A stretch of DNA of 64,000 nucleotides from positions 751,501 to 815,500 of the forward strand of contig JAPEHQ010000017.1 of assembly GCA_027405735.1 (NCBI GenBank). The letters are read 5' to 3'. The notes beneath the pieces are model-generated. The model saw only the letters and a program-made list of their open reading frames with translations, was not told the origin of the DNA and did no database searches. This stretch comes from Mucor racemosus (lineage: Eukaryota; Mucoromycota; Mucoromycetes; Mucorales; Mucoraceae). A program made the position numbers and the translations under genes. Positions 47,578 through 58,522 of the stretch are shown in pieces (the stretch's first letter is position 1; each line of letters opens with the position of its first letter).

Positions 47578-50500
47578 TTAAGCTTGTTGTGGAGACAACG
47601 TTTCTTGATTTGTAGCTTTAGAATTAGGCTTCTTGTTGGGATGTCGACGATTTACAGTAGGTCCTGCGTGCTTTCGACGACGATTCAACTTGCGTTTATT
47701 AACTGTATTAGGTAGCGGCGCACCTAGTTTAGTTGGATTGATTCTTGCCCAATAATCACGAATAGGTTTCTTAGAGTCAAAGTCGGATTCGCGCTGCCAT
47801 GTATCATCTGACTTCTGGTATCCTACCCAATTTGTGCGATAGAACATTTCACCAGTGTCTTTGTCGATACGATGATTAACGATAGCCTGTACTTCATAAT
47901 GACGATCTTTGAACCCGTGTGTGAGATGGTTATCTGAAGAATCTATGACTCGTATATGTTGAGTAGCTACATCTCGAGATAAAAGTTCACCTGTTAAATC
48001 TGCTAATACATAGCTGCCATGTCTAGTATAGTTTTTTATTAGGTATGGTCCTAACCAGCGAGGGCTTAGTTTGGATGTGCGAAGTGGATTTACAATCATA
48101 ACTTTTGAGTTGATTGGATACTTGTCGTATACAATTTTGTGAGTGCGTTCAAAAGTAGCATGATCTTTTAATTGTGTTTCCTGGATTCGTTTGTGAATAG
48201 CAGGGATAACAATTTCCTTAACGTATTTTAATCGCTTGTCAATAATTTCAGTATTTGGATTATTAATATCAATTGCAGGGGCAGGTGAATTCGAATAATC
48301 TTTGAAAAGATTTGGTGCACGATTAAACATGACAGAAAAAGGTTGAGATTTGTGCAGACGAGCATACTGAATGTTCATGGCATATTGAATGACATCTAGA
48401 TATAGATCCCATGATTCAGGTTCTGCTGCATCGTGCGTTAATGATTTGATAATAGCTCGTTTGCTAACACCCATAAATGATTCGACCAGGCTGTTGCCAG
48501 TAGGCGTGTATGGTAACGATGTTAGGCGATCAAGACCACTTAATTCGAGGAATTCTCGTATGAAAGTTCCAACAAATTCATTAGCATTATCACTTGTTAT
48601 ACGAGCAGGCCATCCAAACAAAGAACAGACAGATAGCAAGGATCTAGCTACAGTCACTGGGCTCTTGTCAGGTAGTGCTCGCAATATAGTAAATCTGCTA
48701 AAATAATCAACAATAACTAAAATGTAATTATTGCCTGAAGTTGATGTAGTAGCGAAATCTCCTAAATCGACAGCAATGTGATCGAATACATTATCTGGTA
48801 ATACACTTCGAGGTGGATGATATCCAACACTAAAAATTCCGTGTGATTGACAAGCATGACAATCTTTTAAAACTCTAGTAATATCATCTCGCATGTGCGT
48901 CCAATGTACAGCATAATCATTGTGTAGAATTTTCTCAATAGCATTAATACCCACATGACCTAACAAATGCACTTTCAGAATGAGTTCGATTCTCTCAGAT
49001 TCTGGAGGTGTCATATAGTCAGCATATTTCATTGCTCGTGAAATGAGAATATTATGGTTGTGTGGTAATGTATCAGAATTTTTAATAGACGGACTATTGT
49101 TATTCGTTAATGAATTATCGTTGTGATCGTTTGATTTTGATGATGAAATAGCATTGTAAGTTGAAGCATCAAAAACGTCAATATCGTTATTCACAGGAGT
49201 GTGATAGTTAATATCATGTTTCGTAGGGAATGATGAATACTTAAAGTTGCTTTTCTTAAAGCGTTTTTTAAACAAGGTGTTGTTTTGCTTTTTAGGTTTG
49301 AGTAAAGATGAGTCACGGTTGTTTGTTTGTGTTAAAAGATCGGTGTCGCCACGTTTGTGGTTTCGTCGTTTTTCTTTTACAAAAATACTCGTGTTGTTGT
49401 ATAAATTACCCCCCTCCAGTTTATTGTCATCTGGTGTATCAGTTGGAAATAAACGACTGAGAGCATCTGGTAAAATATTACGCGATCCTGGAATATGAAT
49501 GATATCATAAGTATAATGAAAGAAAATAACTTCATACCATGTTAACAACATCATATTAGGAGTCGATTGAGTTTGCAACCAAACAAGACTACGGTGATCT
49601 GTATGTAAGATAAAAGGTATACCGAAAAGCCATTTGTGAAACTTTGTGAACATGTAGACAATAGCCAACAGTTCGCGTTTAGTTGTGGAATAAGCCATTT
49701 CAGATTTGGATAATTTGCGACTAGCCATTGTGATATAGTGTACTGTGTTGTCTTTGATTTGATAGATAATACCACCAACAGCAGTAGCAGAAGCGTCTGT
49801 AGCAACATTTACTTTGTATCGAAAATCAATGGGGCTGAGTGCAGTTGAGGAAGCGAGAGCTTTTTGGAGATTGTAAAATGCAGTTGTATGAGTGTCATTC
49901 CAAATACTAGCAAGGCTTTTATGATTACGCAATTCATCCAAAGGAGCAGCAAGTGTACCGTAACCTGGAATAGCACTACGAAAATAGTTGGTAAATCCAA
50001 GATAACGCATGATATCTTTGCCAGTTTTGGGAAGCGGCCATGTATGAAAGTTTGTCAATTTACGGGAATCAGGTACCAGGCGATTATGGATAATGCTCCA
50101 ACCAAGGACATGTACACTGCGTTGAGCAAAGACAATTTTGTCCGGGTTAATTTGGAGATTTGCGTTAGTCAAACGTCGAATCACTTCTGCAAGTAATTGC
50201 GTATGTTCTTCGAGTGAATCGTTAAAACTTAGCACACCAATATCGTCGACATAGAGACAAACATGTTCTCGCATGTCGGAGAATAAATTTGAAAGACAGC
50301 GTGACGTTAAATTGCCAATAAAGGAAATCCCGAAACAAACTTTGCGCCACATATATTGCTGATTGGTAAATGGACACGAGAAACTCAACTTAAATCGAAA
50401 GCGTCTGTCCACTAAAAAACTAGTGAAAAAACTCTTTACGTCGATGGAACTTATTATCTTTGCAGCACTGAAGCGTTGATGAATGTCATCGATGCGTGGC

Positions 50501-53178
50501 ATTTGATATTTATCCGTACTGACGAGGATTTGGTTGAATAAACGAACATCAGCGACAATTCGAGGTTTATCGAAAGAATATACACCAGCAGAATTCTTTT
50601 TAGCAACGACTAAAAGTGGGTGATTCCATCCAGTATGACTAGGACTTCGTTCAATCACACCATCCTTCTGCCATTGATCAAGTTGTGCTAGTACTGCTTC
50701 TTTGTAGACGATTGGTACCGGATATGGAGCACGATAAGCAATTTTGTTAGGTATCGTTTCCAATTGGACAATAGCGCCTGGAAGGTTACAGTAAGTAGAA
50801 GCAAGATCAATGTTAGCATTTTCTTTCAATAAAGGTTCAATTTGTGCGTAAGCGAGATTTCGTTCAGTTGGGGATCCATAAGGATCGTTGTTGGGTTCAA
50901 CATCGGGATCAATGGGTGAAGGAAGTTCAGGACCAGTGTATTCAAACCATGATGATGTGAGACCTGTAATGCCAATATTCAATTGAGACATGATGTCTAG
51001 TCCAAGAAGTATTGGGCAATCGTTTGAGTCAGTGTAAAAGTCAAATATTTCAAATTTATGTTTAAAATTTCGTTTATTATAAAAGATATTTAAGTAACAT
51101 GAGCCTATTCTAGGTTTAGTTGTCGAAGTGTGTCCTAATTGAATATGCCCATCAGTGGATAGATCGATATGGATACCCAAAGATTTAGCAAATTGAGGAG
51201 CGCAAATAGAGAATGTACAACCAGTATCTAGTACACCATACACTTTGTAGGATTCTACGATTAAAGGTACGAGGAGTGAGTTAGATTTGTTAATAGGTAA
51301 ATTTGAGAATTCGTTTAACTTACATTTGTGTGCTTCGGTTGCAACAACGACATCGACATCCATAGCATCGTCAGAAGCAGATGTAGATTGGGTTGTAGTA
51401 GCAGACGCAGGGTTAGCAGCAGTAGTAGTAGTAGTGTCACTAGTTGCACTAGGGGCAACTGTATTAGTAACAGTAGATGAAGGAGTACCAGGAGTACTAG
51501 GAGCAGCATCAGTACCAGAGGTACCTTTGGCACCATCCAAAGCTTTGGATGACAATGTAGCAATGTAAGCAGCGTAGGCGTTACAGTCGCTAGTGTTGTG
51601 TGATTTACGCTTGTGGTAAACGCAAAACTTTGAACTCTTGGTACCCGTAACTTTGGCAGGAGACGAGGCACTAGTAGCAGCAGAAGCAGGTGTAACAGTG
51701 GATGTTTTATCCTGTTCAACTGTGGCAGGTTCAGAATCACTGATACGCATCATTCCGAAACGACGTTCAGGAGTCTTGGGAGATTCACCAGTACGAGTTG
51801 CAGTATTACATACGTGACCATATACGTAATTTGGAGCACCACAATCACGACAGGATGGTCTAGTTGTCTTGAATGGGCGACCAGTAGTTTGAGGAGAGGA
51901 AGATGGAGTACTAGTGGAAGCAGCAGGCACTTGTTCAGCGAGCTTGGCAGCGTAAGCTTGACACTCAGAGGTATTATGGCCTTTGCTTTTGTGATAATCA
52001 CAAAATCTACCAGAGATACCAGCACTTTTCTTCATGTTAGGCTTGCTGATCTTGGATGCAGCTGCACCTTGAATTGGGATGGATGAATGAGAGTTGTCAA
52101 CAGCAGAAGTAGAGGCCCACTTGGAAGCTTTGGTACCTTTTTCGTGCTTGACTACTTCTTTACGACTCATAGCAGCAGCCGCTTCAGAAGGAGTCATAGA
52201 CGCCAACAAATCTCTTGCAGTGCGAATAATGAAATCGACACTGACATCACCATGAGCTTCTTTGCTTTGGCGAACGATGTTAACTTGACTGCGCAGAGGT
52301 TGAGGTAAAGCTAACATGAATCGAGACACCAGCAAAAAAGGAGGAGGCACTTGATCAAAAGCACGACGACGAAGATCATTGAACCTGTCAACAAATGAAT
52401 CGAGAGTTTCCTCAGGATTCAACGAGATGTCGACAAGATCTGACGTACACTTTTGACGATCGTCAAGAACACTTAAGCCATATCTAGCCTTGAATGAAGC
52501 CTTGAATTCGGCCCACGTAGGTTGTTTAGAGTTGGCTACGAATGATTGGTACCATGTTCTTTGAGTAGGACTCAACATAGGAGGAACAAGGCGGCCAAAT
52601 TCGGCATCAAAGTCAAGATTATAAGCGAACATTACATCTTGGAACTTTGTCAAGCAAGCGTCGACGTCGACAAAGATAGTGTTTCTTTCATCGAATACAG
52701 AGCCTTCCCATTGGAAATGAGGCAAGTTGTTAGGACAAACAACTTTTGATGCAGGAACAGATCTGGGACTCGTAGATTGTACGTTACTGGTGGCATTGGA
52801 TGCACGCAGATGATTGAGTAAATCAATACTAGTACGAATCGTAGTCGAAAGATCTTGAAGTTCACGAACAGCAATCTGGCGAGCTTTACCATGAAGGGAT
52901 GATACCTTAGCGGAGGCAAGGGTAGCATCAATGGTTAATTGATTGATAGTTCGATGTAGTTGCAGCAATTGACCAGGGTTGGAAATACTGGCAACAGAAG
53001 ACATCGTATCAGAATCAACGTCCATGTCAGATGCACCAATGTCTGATTGGGAATTGACCCCAGTAGCACAGGTATCACTTTCAGTAGCAGGAGGAGCAGA
53101 GGAATTGAGAGAATCATTTGGGATAGCAACCAAAGGAGATTCGGAGAGAGCAGGAGTAGATTGTTGTTGATGGACCAT
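47578..53178 (-). CDS. Gag-Pol polyprotein of the chromodomain gypsy element
   Basis: A single ORF of 1866 residues. Domains in order: a gag capsid-like region (about 150-330), zinc-knuckle-like motifs of the form C-x2-H-x4-H-x4-C (about 395 and 520), an aspartic protease with LDTGC (about 660), reverse transcriptase with YVDD (about 850-1060), RNase H with TDAS and later HTDH (about 1110-1240), an integrase HHCC finger (about 1420) and DDE core (AVDLGD, TSDNANEF, and Glu in NSLVESF; about 1460-1580), then a C-terminal chromodomain with VNHRID, NWVGY and DTWQ (about 1745-1795). Gag and Pol are fused without a frameshift. The RT block around CFGIS departs from the usual PFGL. The chromodomain probably steers integration to histone-marked chromatin. 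Confidence 0.96.
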   Translation of the reverse strand: MVHQQQSTPALSESPLVAIPNDSLNSSAPPATESDTCATGVNSQSDIGASDMDVDSDTMSSVASISNPGQLLQLHRTINQLTIDATLASAKVSSLHGKARQIAVRELQDLSTTIRTSIDLLNHLRASNATSNVQSTSPRSVPASKVVCPNNLPHFQWEGSVFDERNTIFVDVDACLTKFQDVMFAYNLDFDAEFGRLVPPMLSPTQRTWYQSFVANSKQPTWAEFKASFKARYGLSVLDDRQKCTSDLVDISLNPEETLDSFVDRFNDLRRRAFDQVPPPFLLVSRFMLALPQPLRSQVNIVRQSKEAHGDVSVDFIIRTARDLLASMTPSEAAAAMSRKEVVKHEKGTKASKWASTSAVDNSHSSIPIQGAAASKISKPNMKKSAGISGRFCDYHKSKGHNTSECQAYAAKLAEQVPAASTSTPSSSPQTTGRPFKTTRPSCRDCGAPNYVYGHVCNTATRTGESPKTPERRFGMMRISDSEPATVEQDKTSTVTPASAATSASSPAKVTGTKSSKFCVYHKRKSHNTSDCNAYAAYIATLSSKALDGAKGTSGTDAAPSTPGTPSSTVTNTVAPSATSDTTTTTAANPASATTTQSTSASDDAMDVDVVVATEAHKCKLNEFSNLPINKSNSLLVPLIVESYKVYGVLDTGCTFSICAPQFAKSLGIHIDLSTDGHIQLGHTSTTKPRIGSCYLNIFYNKRNFKHKFEIFDFYTDSNDCPILLGLDIMSQLNIGITGLTSSWFEYTGPELPSPIDPDVEPNNDPYGSPTERNLAYAQIEPLLKENANIDLASTYCNLPGAIVQLETIPNKIAYRAPYPVPIVYKEAVLAQLDQWQKDGVIERSPSHTGWNHPLLVVAKKNSAGVYSFDKPRIVADVRLFNQILVSTDKYQMPRIDDIHQRFSAAKIISSIDVKSFFTSFLVDRRFRFKLSFSCPFTNQQYMWRKVCFGISFIGNLTSRCLSNLFSDMREHVCLYVDDIGVLSFNDSLEEHTQLLAEVIRRLTNANLQINPDKIVFAQRSVHVLGWSIIHNRLVPDSRKLTNFHTWPLPKTGKDIMRYLGFTNYFRSAIPGYGTLAAPLDELRNHKSLASIWNDTHTTAFYNLQKALASSTALSPIDFRYKVNVATDASATAVGGIIYQIKDNTVHYITMASRKLSKSEMAYSTTKRELLAIVYMFTKFHKWLFGIPFILHTDHRSLVWLQTQSTPNMMLLTWYEVIFFHYTYDIIHIPGSRNILPDALSRLFPTDTPDDNKLEGGNLYNNTSIFVKEKRRNHKRGDTDLLTQTNNRDSSLLKPKKQNNTLFKKRFKKSNFKYSSFPTKHDINYHTPVNNDIDVFDASTYNAISSSKSNDHNDNSLTNNNSPSIKNSDTLPHNHNILISRAMKYADYMTPPESERIELILKVHLLGHVGINAIEKILHNDYAVHWTHMRDDITRVLKDCHACQSHGIFSVGYHPPRSVLPDNVFDHIAVDLGDFATTSTSGNNYILVIVDYFSRFTILRALPDKSPVTVARSLLSVCSLFGWPARITSDNANEFVGTFIREFLELSGLDRLTSLPYTPTGNSLVESFMGVSKRAIIKSLTHDAAEPESWDLYLDVIQYAMNIQYARLHKSQPFSVMFNRAPNLFKDYSNSPAPAIDINNPNTEIIDKRLKYVKEIVIPAIHKRIQETQLKDHATFERTHKIVYDKYPINSKVMIVNPLRTSKLSPRWLGPYLIKNYTRHGSYVLADLTGELLSRDVATQHIRVIDSSDNHLTHGFKDRHYEVQAIVNHRIDKDTGEMFYRTNWVGYQKSDDTWQRESDFDSKKPIRDYWARINPTKLGAPLPNTVNKRKLNRRRKHAGPTVNRRHPNKKPNSKATNQETLSPQQA

Positions 53179-53225
53179 ATTGATAAACGATAGCGAGGAG
53201 AGGAATTAAATTTGATTAAAAAAAA

Positions 53226-53754
53226 TGTCGTATATTTTCAGGATTGATAAATATTACTTAAAAAAGAATACAATTATAAAAGAATGAGTAATTAATCAGT
53301 TCTTCAACTGTATAATAAAAACAAGATATCGTTTATTTAGATGTAAAAGTATGGCCTTTTATATTGATTAGACATTGAGATCCTGAGATGTAATTTAAGG
53401 CACTATTGAACTATTGGATCTGTTTGATAGTAATCTATGGATTGAAATGGATCAATCATAATTTAACCGTTCTTGCAGAGCTTGTGAGTTGTGTTGTTTC
53501 AATGCTGCGCTAAATATGCTTGGATGTTGATTTGATAACTACTTGATTGGTTAACTGCTGGGATGAAATAATGTGGTGTCATAATTGAGGTCCAAGCGTT
53601 CTTGGTAATTACTGGATTAAACTTGGTACGCTAGGAGTTTCTTATATCCGATATCAAGACTTGCACTTCAATACATGTCGTAGTCAATAGATTGTAAGAT
53701 GTATTGATACTGTAGAAGGTGATAATGTATGATACTAGTAGGTGGAATACAACA
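53226..53754 (-). repeat. 5' LTR of the gypsy element (family A)
   Basis: 529 bp, identical by eye to the 3' LTR. It should hold the element's promoter on the minus strand. Confidence 0.95.
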
Positions 53755-53762
53755 ACACTAAT

Positions 53763-54250
53763 AGCATATGGTGAGTATTTAATATCTAAGTAAATTTGAT
53801 GAAGCATGCTTTTAAACCCTTTTGAAAATCCTGAGGCAAACACAAGATCTTGGTCGTGTAATTTCTATTCATCAAAATGTCGCGATTTCAACTACACGAT
53901 GAATGCACCTTTCATCAATCTTGACCTTCATATACATTGAGTATCAGTTTTTTTTAGCATTGTATTTTCTCTGATTATTAATATCCGGTCATATTGAACA
54001 ATAGAGTGAATTGAACTACGATTTACTATTATACTGTTAGTAATTTTTGTTATTGTTACTTTAGAAACTTGATCCTATTATTGATTATAGTCGTCAAACT
54101 AATGGGTAGAGTATATAATGTTACCATTTCGCATTGGTAGAATTTATACAATTGATATCTGCATTTAACACTGGTGGATTGGAAAGTTGGTGTCTGTTTT
54201 TAGTTTGATCAATAATGCTTATTATTTTGATTTTCCAGTATAATTATACA
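53763..54250. other. Spacer between the gypsy and mariner elements
   Basis: Unique AT-rich sequence. The ORF at 53631-53843 runs into it from the LTR and is not supported as a gene. Confidence 0.35.
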
Positions 54251-55592
54251 GTGACATTAAAAAAATCAAAGCCGAAAAAAAATTTATTTTTGAAATTTTA
54301 CTAGATACATTTTACAAATGACCTTTTCTACCGACTATTCATTATGAATAAACCACTTCAAATTACACATGTTAATAAAGAATACTATTTATTATGAATA
54401 TCTGAAATTTGAAACAAAAAAATTAATATTTCGTATGTTTCCCTTTAGCTGCAATTACAGCAGTACATCTTGCTGGCATTGAAGCAACTAAGGCTCGAAG
54501 ATAAGATTTGCTAATCTTCGACCATTCGTCTCTAATAATACTCTCAAACTGTACTGCATTAGTAACATTGATTGTACGTTTATTAACACGAAGTTTGAGG
54601 TAACCCCATATATGCTCGATGGGGTTCAAATCAGGACTATTGGGAGGCCAAAAGTCAAACATCGCCAGTTGATTCTTTGACTTGTACCACTTCGCATAAG
54701 TCCCTGTATGGATAGGAGCACCATCCTCTTGATATATAAGGTTATGACCATACAATCTGCATTGATCCTCAAGCCAAGGGATCGTATGGTTTGCAAGTAG
54801 AGACACGTATTTGTCCTGGTCAATTGATTCTTTCATAATGACCAATCGACCCAAAGCTCCAGCATGGAAGCATTCCCACATCATTAGTTAACATCTTCCG
54901 AACTTTAATGTTTGCACTTTATGTCTATCCTGAAATGCTTCTCCAGACATTCGCATGACATTCATACCTGGTGCACCCTTTCCAAGTCGAAACATTGACT
55001 CATCCGACCAAATTACATTCTCCCACTGTTCAGGTGTCCAATTGAGCCTTTTGGTACACCATTCAAGCCTTTTTTTTAATTTGAGGAGGTGACAAGGCAG
55101 GCATTTCAGTAATTAAATACTGTTGGAAACCCATTTATTTGGCATACTTCTTGAAAGTATCCAAACAAATGTCCATACCTGCAGCCCTCGTTGACTTCCA
55201 GTGATCCTTGAACATATCCATCGGTGTACGACGAATTGATGTTCGCATACGATTTTTTTGGGTGGTTGTTACCTTTGGGGGTCTTCCAGGCCTCCTCTCT
55301 GCTACCTGTTTCCTTATACTTATTGATGGTATCTCTCACTCTTGGTTCAGTGACACCAAACCGACGCCCAATCTCAGAAAACTTTCTTTCCCACTCCCAT
55401 GCGCCAACCAAACGTCCATATTCAACCGCTTCAAGCTCCTTACGGCTATCTCTGGTAATTTTCTTCAAAATTCTGTAATTAGGAGCAGTGTTCATTTAGT
55501 AAAATATATAAATAAAGGCAATTAAAGTCGATATGTTATCTTTCTCGTTTATTAAAAATTCTATTTCAGCATAGATTTTTTTAATGTGACGG
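54251..55592 (-). mobile_element. Tc1/mariner element, degenerate
   Basis: 1342 bp with inverted ends CAGTGACATTAAAAAAATC and GATTTTTTTAATGTGACGG, flanked by TA on both sides (54249-54250 and 55593-55594). It contains a broken Tc1-like transposase gene on the minus strand. Confidence 0.92.
54423..55495 (-). pseudogene. Tc1-like transposase, broken
   Basis: The N-terminal part (from 55495) has a helix-turn-helix region with a GRRFGV...VRDTINKY block. The catalytic part shows the first Asp in IWSDESMF (about 55000), then MMWECF, the second Asp in YQEDGAPIHT and the final acidic residue in SPDLNPIEHIW, a DD(x)E pattern of the Tc1 group. The gene is interrupted by a frameshift near 55270, another at an A8 run near 55070, and an in-frame TAA at about 54888 before LMMWECF, so it cannot make transposase. 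Confidence 0.9.
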
Positions 55593-55818
55593 TATATGAT
55601 TCATATTTTTGCCAGTGGTCACTCTTCCAAAAAAACAGCCGAACAATCTCCGGAAGCGGTCATCTAACGATATTCCCAAGCTTTAAATCTCTAGAAAAAA
55701 CCACCGGACAGCCCGGACGCGGTTGTTTAAATATTCCAAGCAACTTTAAGATGCAGGTATCGAAATTTCATACAAAAATTAAGGTTCGACTGTATTGCTC
55801 TTAATTATTCAAAGACTT

Positions 55819-56304
55819 TGCAGTAAAATAAGGCTGTAAAAAAGCGATAAAGAACACTGTTAAAATCCTTCTTTATTAAAATATGGATAATGTGCAATAA
55901 AATGGTTATTCTACGTCTCTATTTATATTATTTAGTGATTATTTACTATATGACAATTGTATTGCAATTGTCAATGATTCCATTACTTTTGAGTATAAAT
56001 GTTGGATTGTTTGGTTATTGATTTGGTGGATCAAGAACGGTGCTTTAAATATATTCTGTCAATCATGCTCTCAGAACAACCCTTATTCCTTGTTCTATTT
56101 GATAAGCATGTACTTTTTATGTTTTATTTGGGATACTCCACAATACTTTAGTATTTTAACATCTTTTATTCGATTATTATACCCTTGCTATCTTCATACA
56201 ATTATCTATTGTTACTATACAGTCTTATATTTGATAGCGTGGTACCAATGAGATGATATTCAATTTAGGTATTTTATGATGGGAATCTAGCTTAGTTCAC
56301 TTCA
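55819..56304. repeat. LTR-like element of family B, third copy
   Basis: Matches 39956-40438 from TGCAGTAAAATAA to TAGTTCACTTCA in the same orientation. The flanks gactt and cagtg do not match, so the duplication has decayed or the ends are rearranged. Confidence 0.7.
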
Positions 56305-57400
56305 CAGTGATTGAAAAAAAAGAAAGTTTAGCATTATGTGATGTGGCGAAAGCAATTTTGAGCTATAATGTTCAATAATGGATACTTACACATAGCATCA
56401 AATTTATGAATAACCTGCTAGTACGTTTATACAAGGCTTTGTTGAAAATTATCTTGAAATTTATAATTATGTACAAGATTGAACGCGATAATGCCACAGA
56501 TCTATCAAAATGGTTTATGCTTATCTGTTGCAAGAAACTTCTTGCTTTTTTTTTTTTTTTTGGAGGGGGATAATGTATCAGTTTTTATTTACGATTACTA
56601 TGAGCTTACAATTACATCAACACATTAAAATTTGAATATAAACCATGCAAAGGATTCTCTTTTAACTCGAAGAAAAGTCATACAATAATGCAGCAATACT
56701 GTTACGGAAGTTTGGCCCCAATGCAAAGATAATCCGCAGTCTGCAGCTCCTATTATACGTAGTCCATTACATAAATTGACACGATAACCTGAATATTTTG
56801 TAACTTATTAAAATACCATACCTACCATATTTAGATAAACCAAAATGAGGAAATCAGAATGTAAAATCAGAATGTAAAATCAGAATGTAAAATAAATGTA
56901 TGTTGTTATGTACGTGCAATTTAAGTTTCTATTTGCACGTCTTTGTAGAACAGTATTAATAGACTAAATCTTAGCGTCATGCTAATATAACTTAATTGTT
57001 CTTGGCAACACAAGCTTATCTTCAGAGTAATCATTTATAATGCTGAGATGACACTGCATACTAAATATATTAGTATCTTCAAACTAAGATCAATTACGTT
57101 TCCTCAACAGTTCGTGAAGATGTTCATATCATGACACATTTAATTATGTTAAAATTAAGAATCAGTCAAGCATAATTTAAGTAGTTAATGCATATAAATG
57201 TAAAAGCAATATACTGTGTATTTTTAAGAAACTAAGCGTTATCACAAAAGCCACGTTTTCAGTGAATCATGTACTAACCTTTGTTAGGTTTTTTTTTCTT
57301 TTTTTTTTTTACATCTCCAGATCTTAGATGAACATTACTATAAATATGACCCAGGAACCATTATATATCTTGCTTTTTAACTAATTTCCAGTTCAGAATT
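56305..57400. other. Intergenic, promoter side of Old Yellow Enzyme gene
   Basis: No gene seen. A short TCAGAATGTAAAA tandem (about three copies) lies near 56854-56892. TATAAAT at 57339-57345 is about 56 bp before the ATG at 57401 and is a likely TATA box. Confidence 0.45.
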
Positions 57401-58522
57401 ATGACTAATAACAGCAAAGTGCTTTTCTCCCCTATCAAAGTCGGTAAATACAACCTTAAACATCGCGTTGTCCACGCTCCTTTAACCAGAGTAAGGTGCT
57501 CGCTAAATGGCACGCCTAGTGAGCTTATGATTGAATATTACAAACAAAGATCCACTGATGGTGGGCTACTGATTGCTGAAGCCACAAACATAAGTCGTCT
57601 CGCTAGTGGATACAAGCAATCACCTGGAATCTATACAAAAGAGCACATTGAAGCTTGGAAAAAAATAACAGATGCAGTGCATGAAAAAAATGCTACTATA
57701 TTTTTACAACTTTGGCATATTGGCCGTGCTGGTGCCTCAAGTTTAAATCCAAACCATGAACAAACTGTATCTGCATCAGATATCGCTATTCGAAAGGGTA
57801 AACACGTATTTACAGGTAAACCTTACGAGAAACCGCGTGCGCTTGAAATCGATGAAATAAAATCTATTGTTCAAGATTATCGTCAAGCTGCTTTAAATGC
57901 AATGGAAGCAGGATTTGACGGTGTTGAACTTCATGCTGCGAATGGTTACCTTCCTGATCAATTTATTAACTCATCGAGTAATAAGCGTACTGATATTTAT
58001 GGTGGTTCTATCCCTAATCGAGCTCGTTTCCCGCTAGAAATATTGGATAGTTTAGTTGAGGCTATTGGTACAGAGTGTGTTGGTGTTCGCTTTTCTCCAG
58101 GAAATGATTTTCAAGATATGTATGATGATACTCCTGTTGAAACTTGGAGTTATTTGACGACTGAAATTCAAAAGAAATATCCTGATTTGGGATACCTTCA
58201 TTTCGTTGAACCTAGAGCAGATTTCTTTGATGAGCATCTAGTAAATACTGACGATTCTCTCCGACCATATCGTGCTATTTGGAAAGGTCCTTTTATTGTC
58301 GCTAGTGGATTCTCAACTGCTCGTCAACATGCTATTGATATCTCGGAGAAAACTGGTGATTTAGTAGCTTTTGGGCGCGCTTTTATTGCTAATCCTGATC
58401 TTGTTGAGAGACTTCGTAATGATTGGGAGTTGAACGAGTATGACAGAAGTACTTTTTACTCTGCTACTGATCATGGACCTGAAGGTTACACTGACTATCC
58501 GTTTTACAATGAATCTAAATAA
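57401..58522 (+). CDS. Old Yellow Enzyme family NADPH:flavin oxidoreductase
   Basis: A single intronless ORF of 373 residues, the usual length. OYEs are FMN-dependent TIM barrels that reduce activated C=C bonds of unsaturated carbonyls with NAD(P)H. Key residues are in place: Thr29 near FMN (APLTR), Gln103 in LQLWHIGR, the substrate-binding pair His178 and Asn181 in HAANGYL, the proton donor Tyr183, and DIYGGS followed by RxRFPLE. A GRAFIANPDL block near the C-terminus contacts FMN phosphate. It resembles yeast OYE and plant 12-oxophytodienoate reductase; the physiological substrate cannot be read from sequence. It is the only clearly intronless host gene in the window. Confidence 0.95.
   Translation: MTNNSKVLFSPIKVGKYNLKHRVVHAPLTRVRCSLNGTPSELMIEYYKQRSTDGGLLIAEATNISRLASGYKQSPGIYTKEHIEAWKKITDAVHEKNATIFLQLWHIGRAGASSLNPNHEQTVSASDIAIRKGKHVFTGKPYEKPRALEIDEIKSIVQDYRQAALNAMEAGFDGVELHAANGYLPDQFINSSSNKRTDIYGGSIPNRARFPLEILDSLVEAIGTECVGVRFSPGNDFQDMYDDTPVETWSYLTTEIQKKYPDLGYLHFVEPRADFFDEHLVNTDDSLRPYRAIWKGPFIVASGFSTARQHAIDISEKTGDLVAFGRAFIANPDLVERLRNDWELNEYDRSTFYSATDHGPEGYTDYPFYNESK

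Larger units (their letters stand above)
46704..53754 (-). mobile_element. Complete chromodomain Ty3/gypsy retrotransposon
   Basis: 7051 bp with two 529 bp LTRs and the 5 bp duplication ACACT (46699-46703 and 53755-53759). It carries one uninterrupted gag-pol ORF and a polypurine tract next to the 3' LTR. The LTRs look identical, so integration is recent and the copy may be active. Next to the 5' LTR the sense strand reads a run of T and then AATCAAATTT; no TGG-type tRNA primer site is seen, so priming may differ from the tRNA-CCA model. Confidence 0.95.

Noticed and set aside
55106..55495. Separate small DNA-binding gene
   Set aside because: It is the N-terminal helix-turn-helix part of the broken Tc1-like transposase within the same inverted ends.
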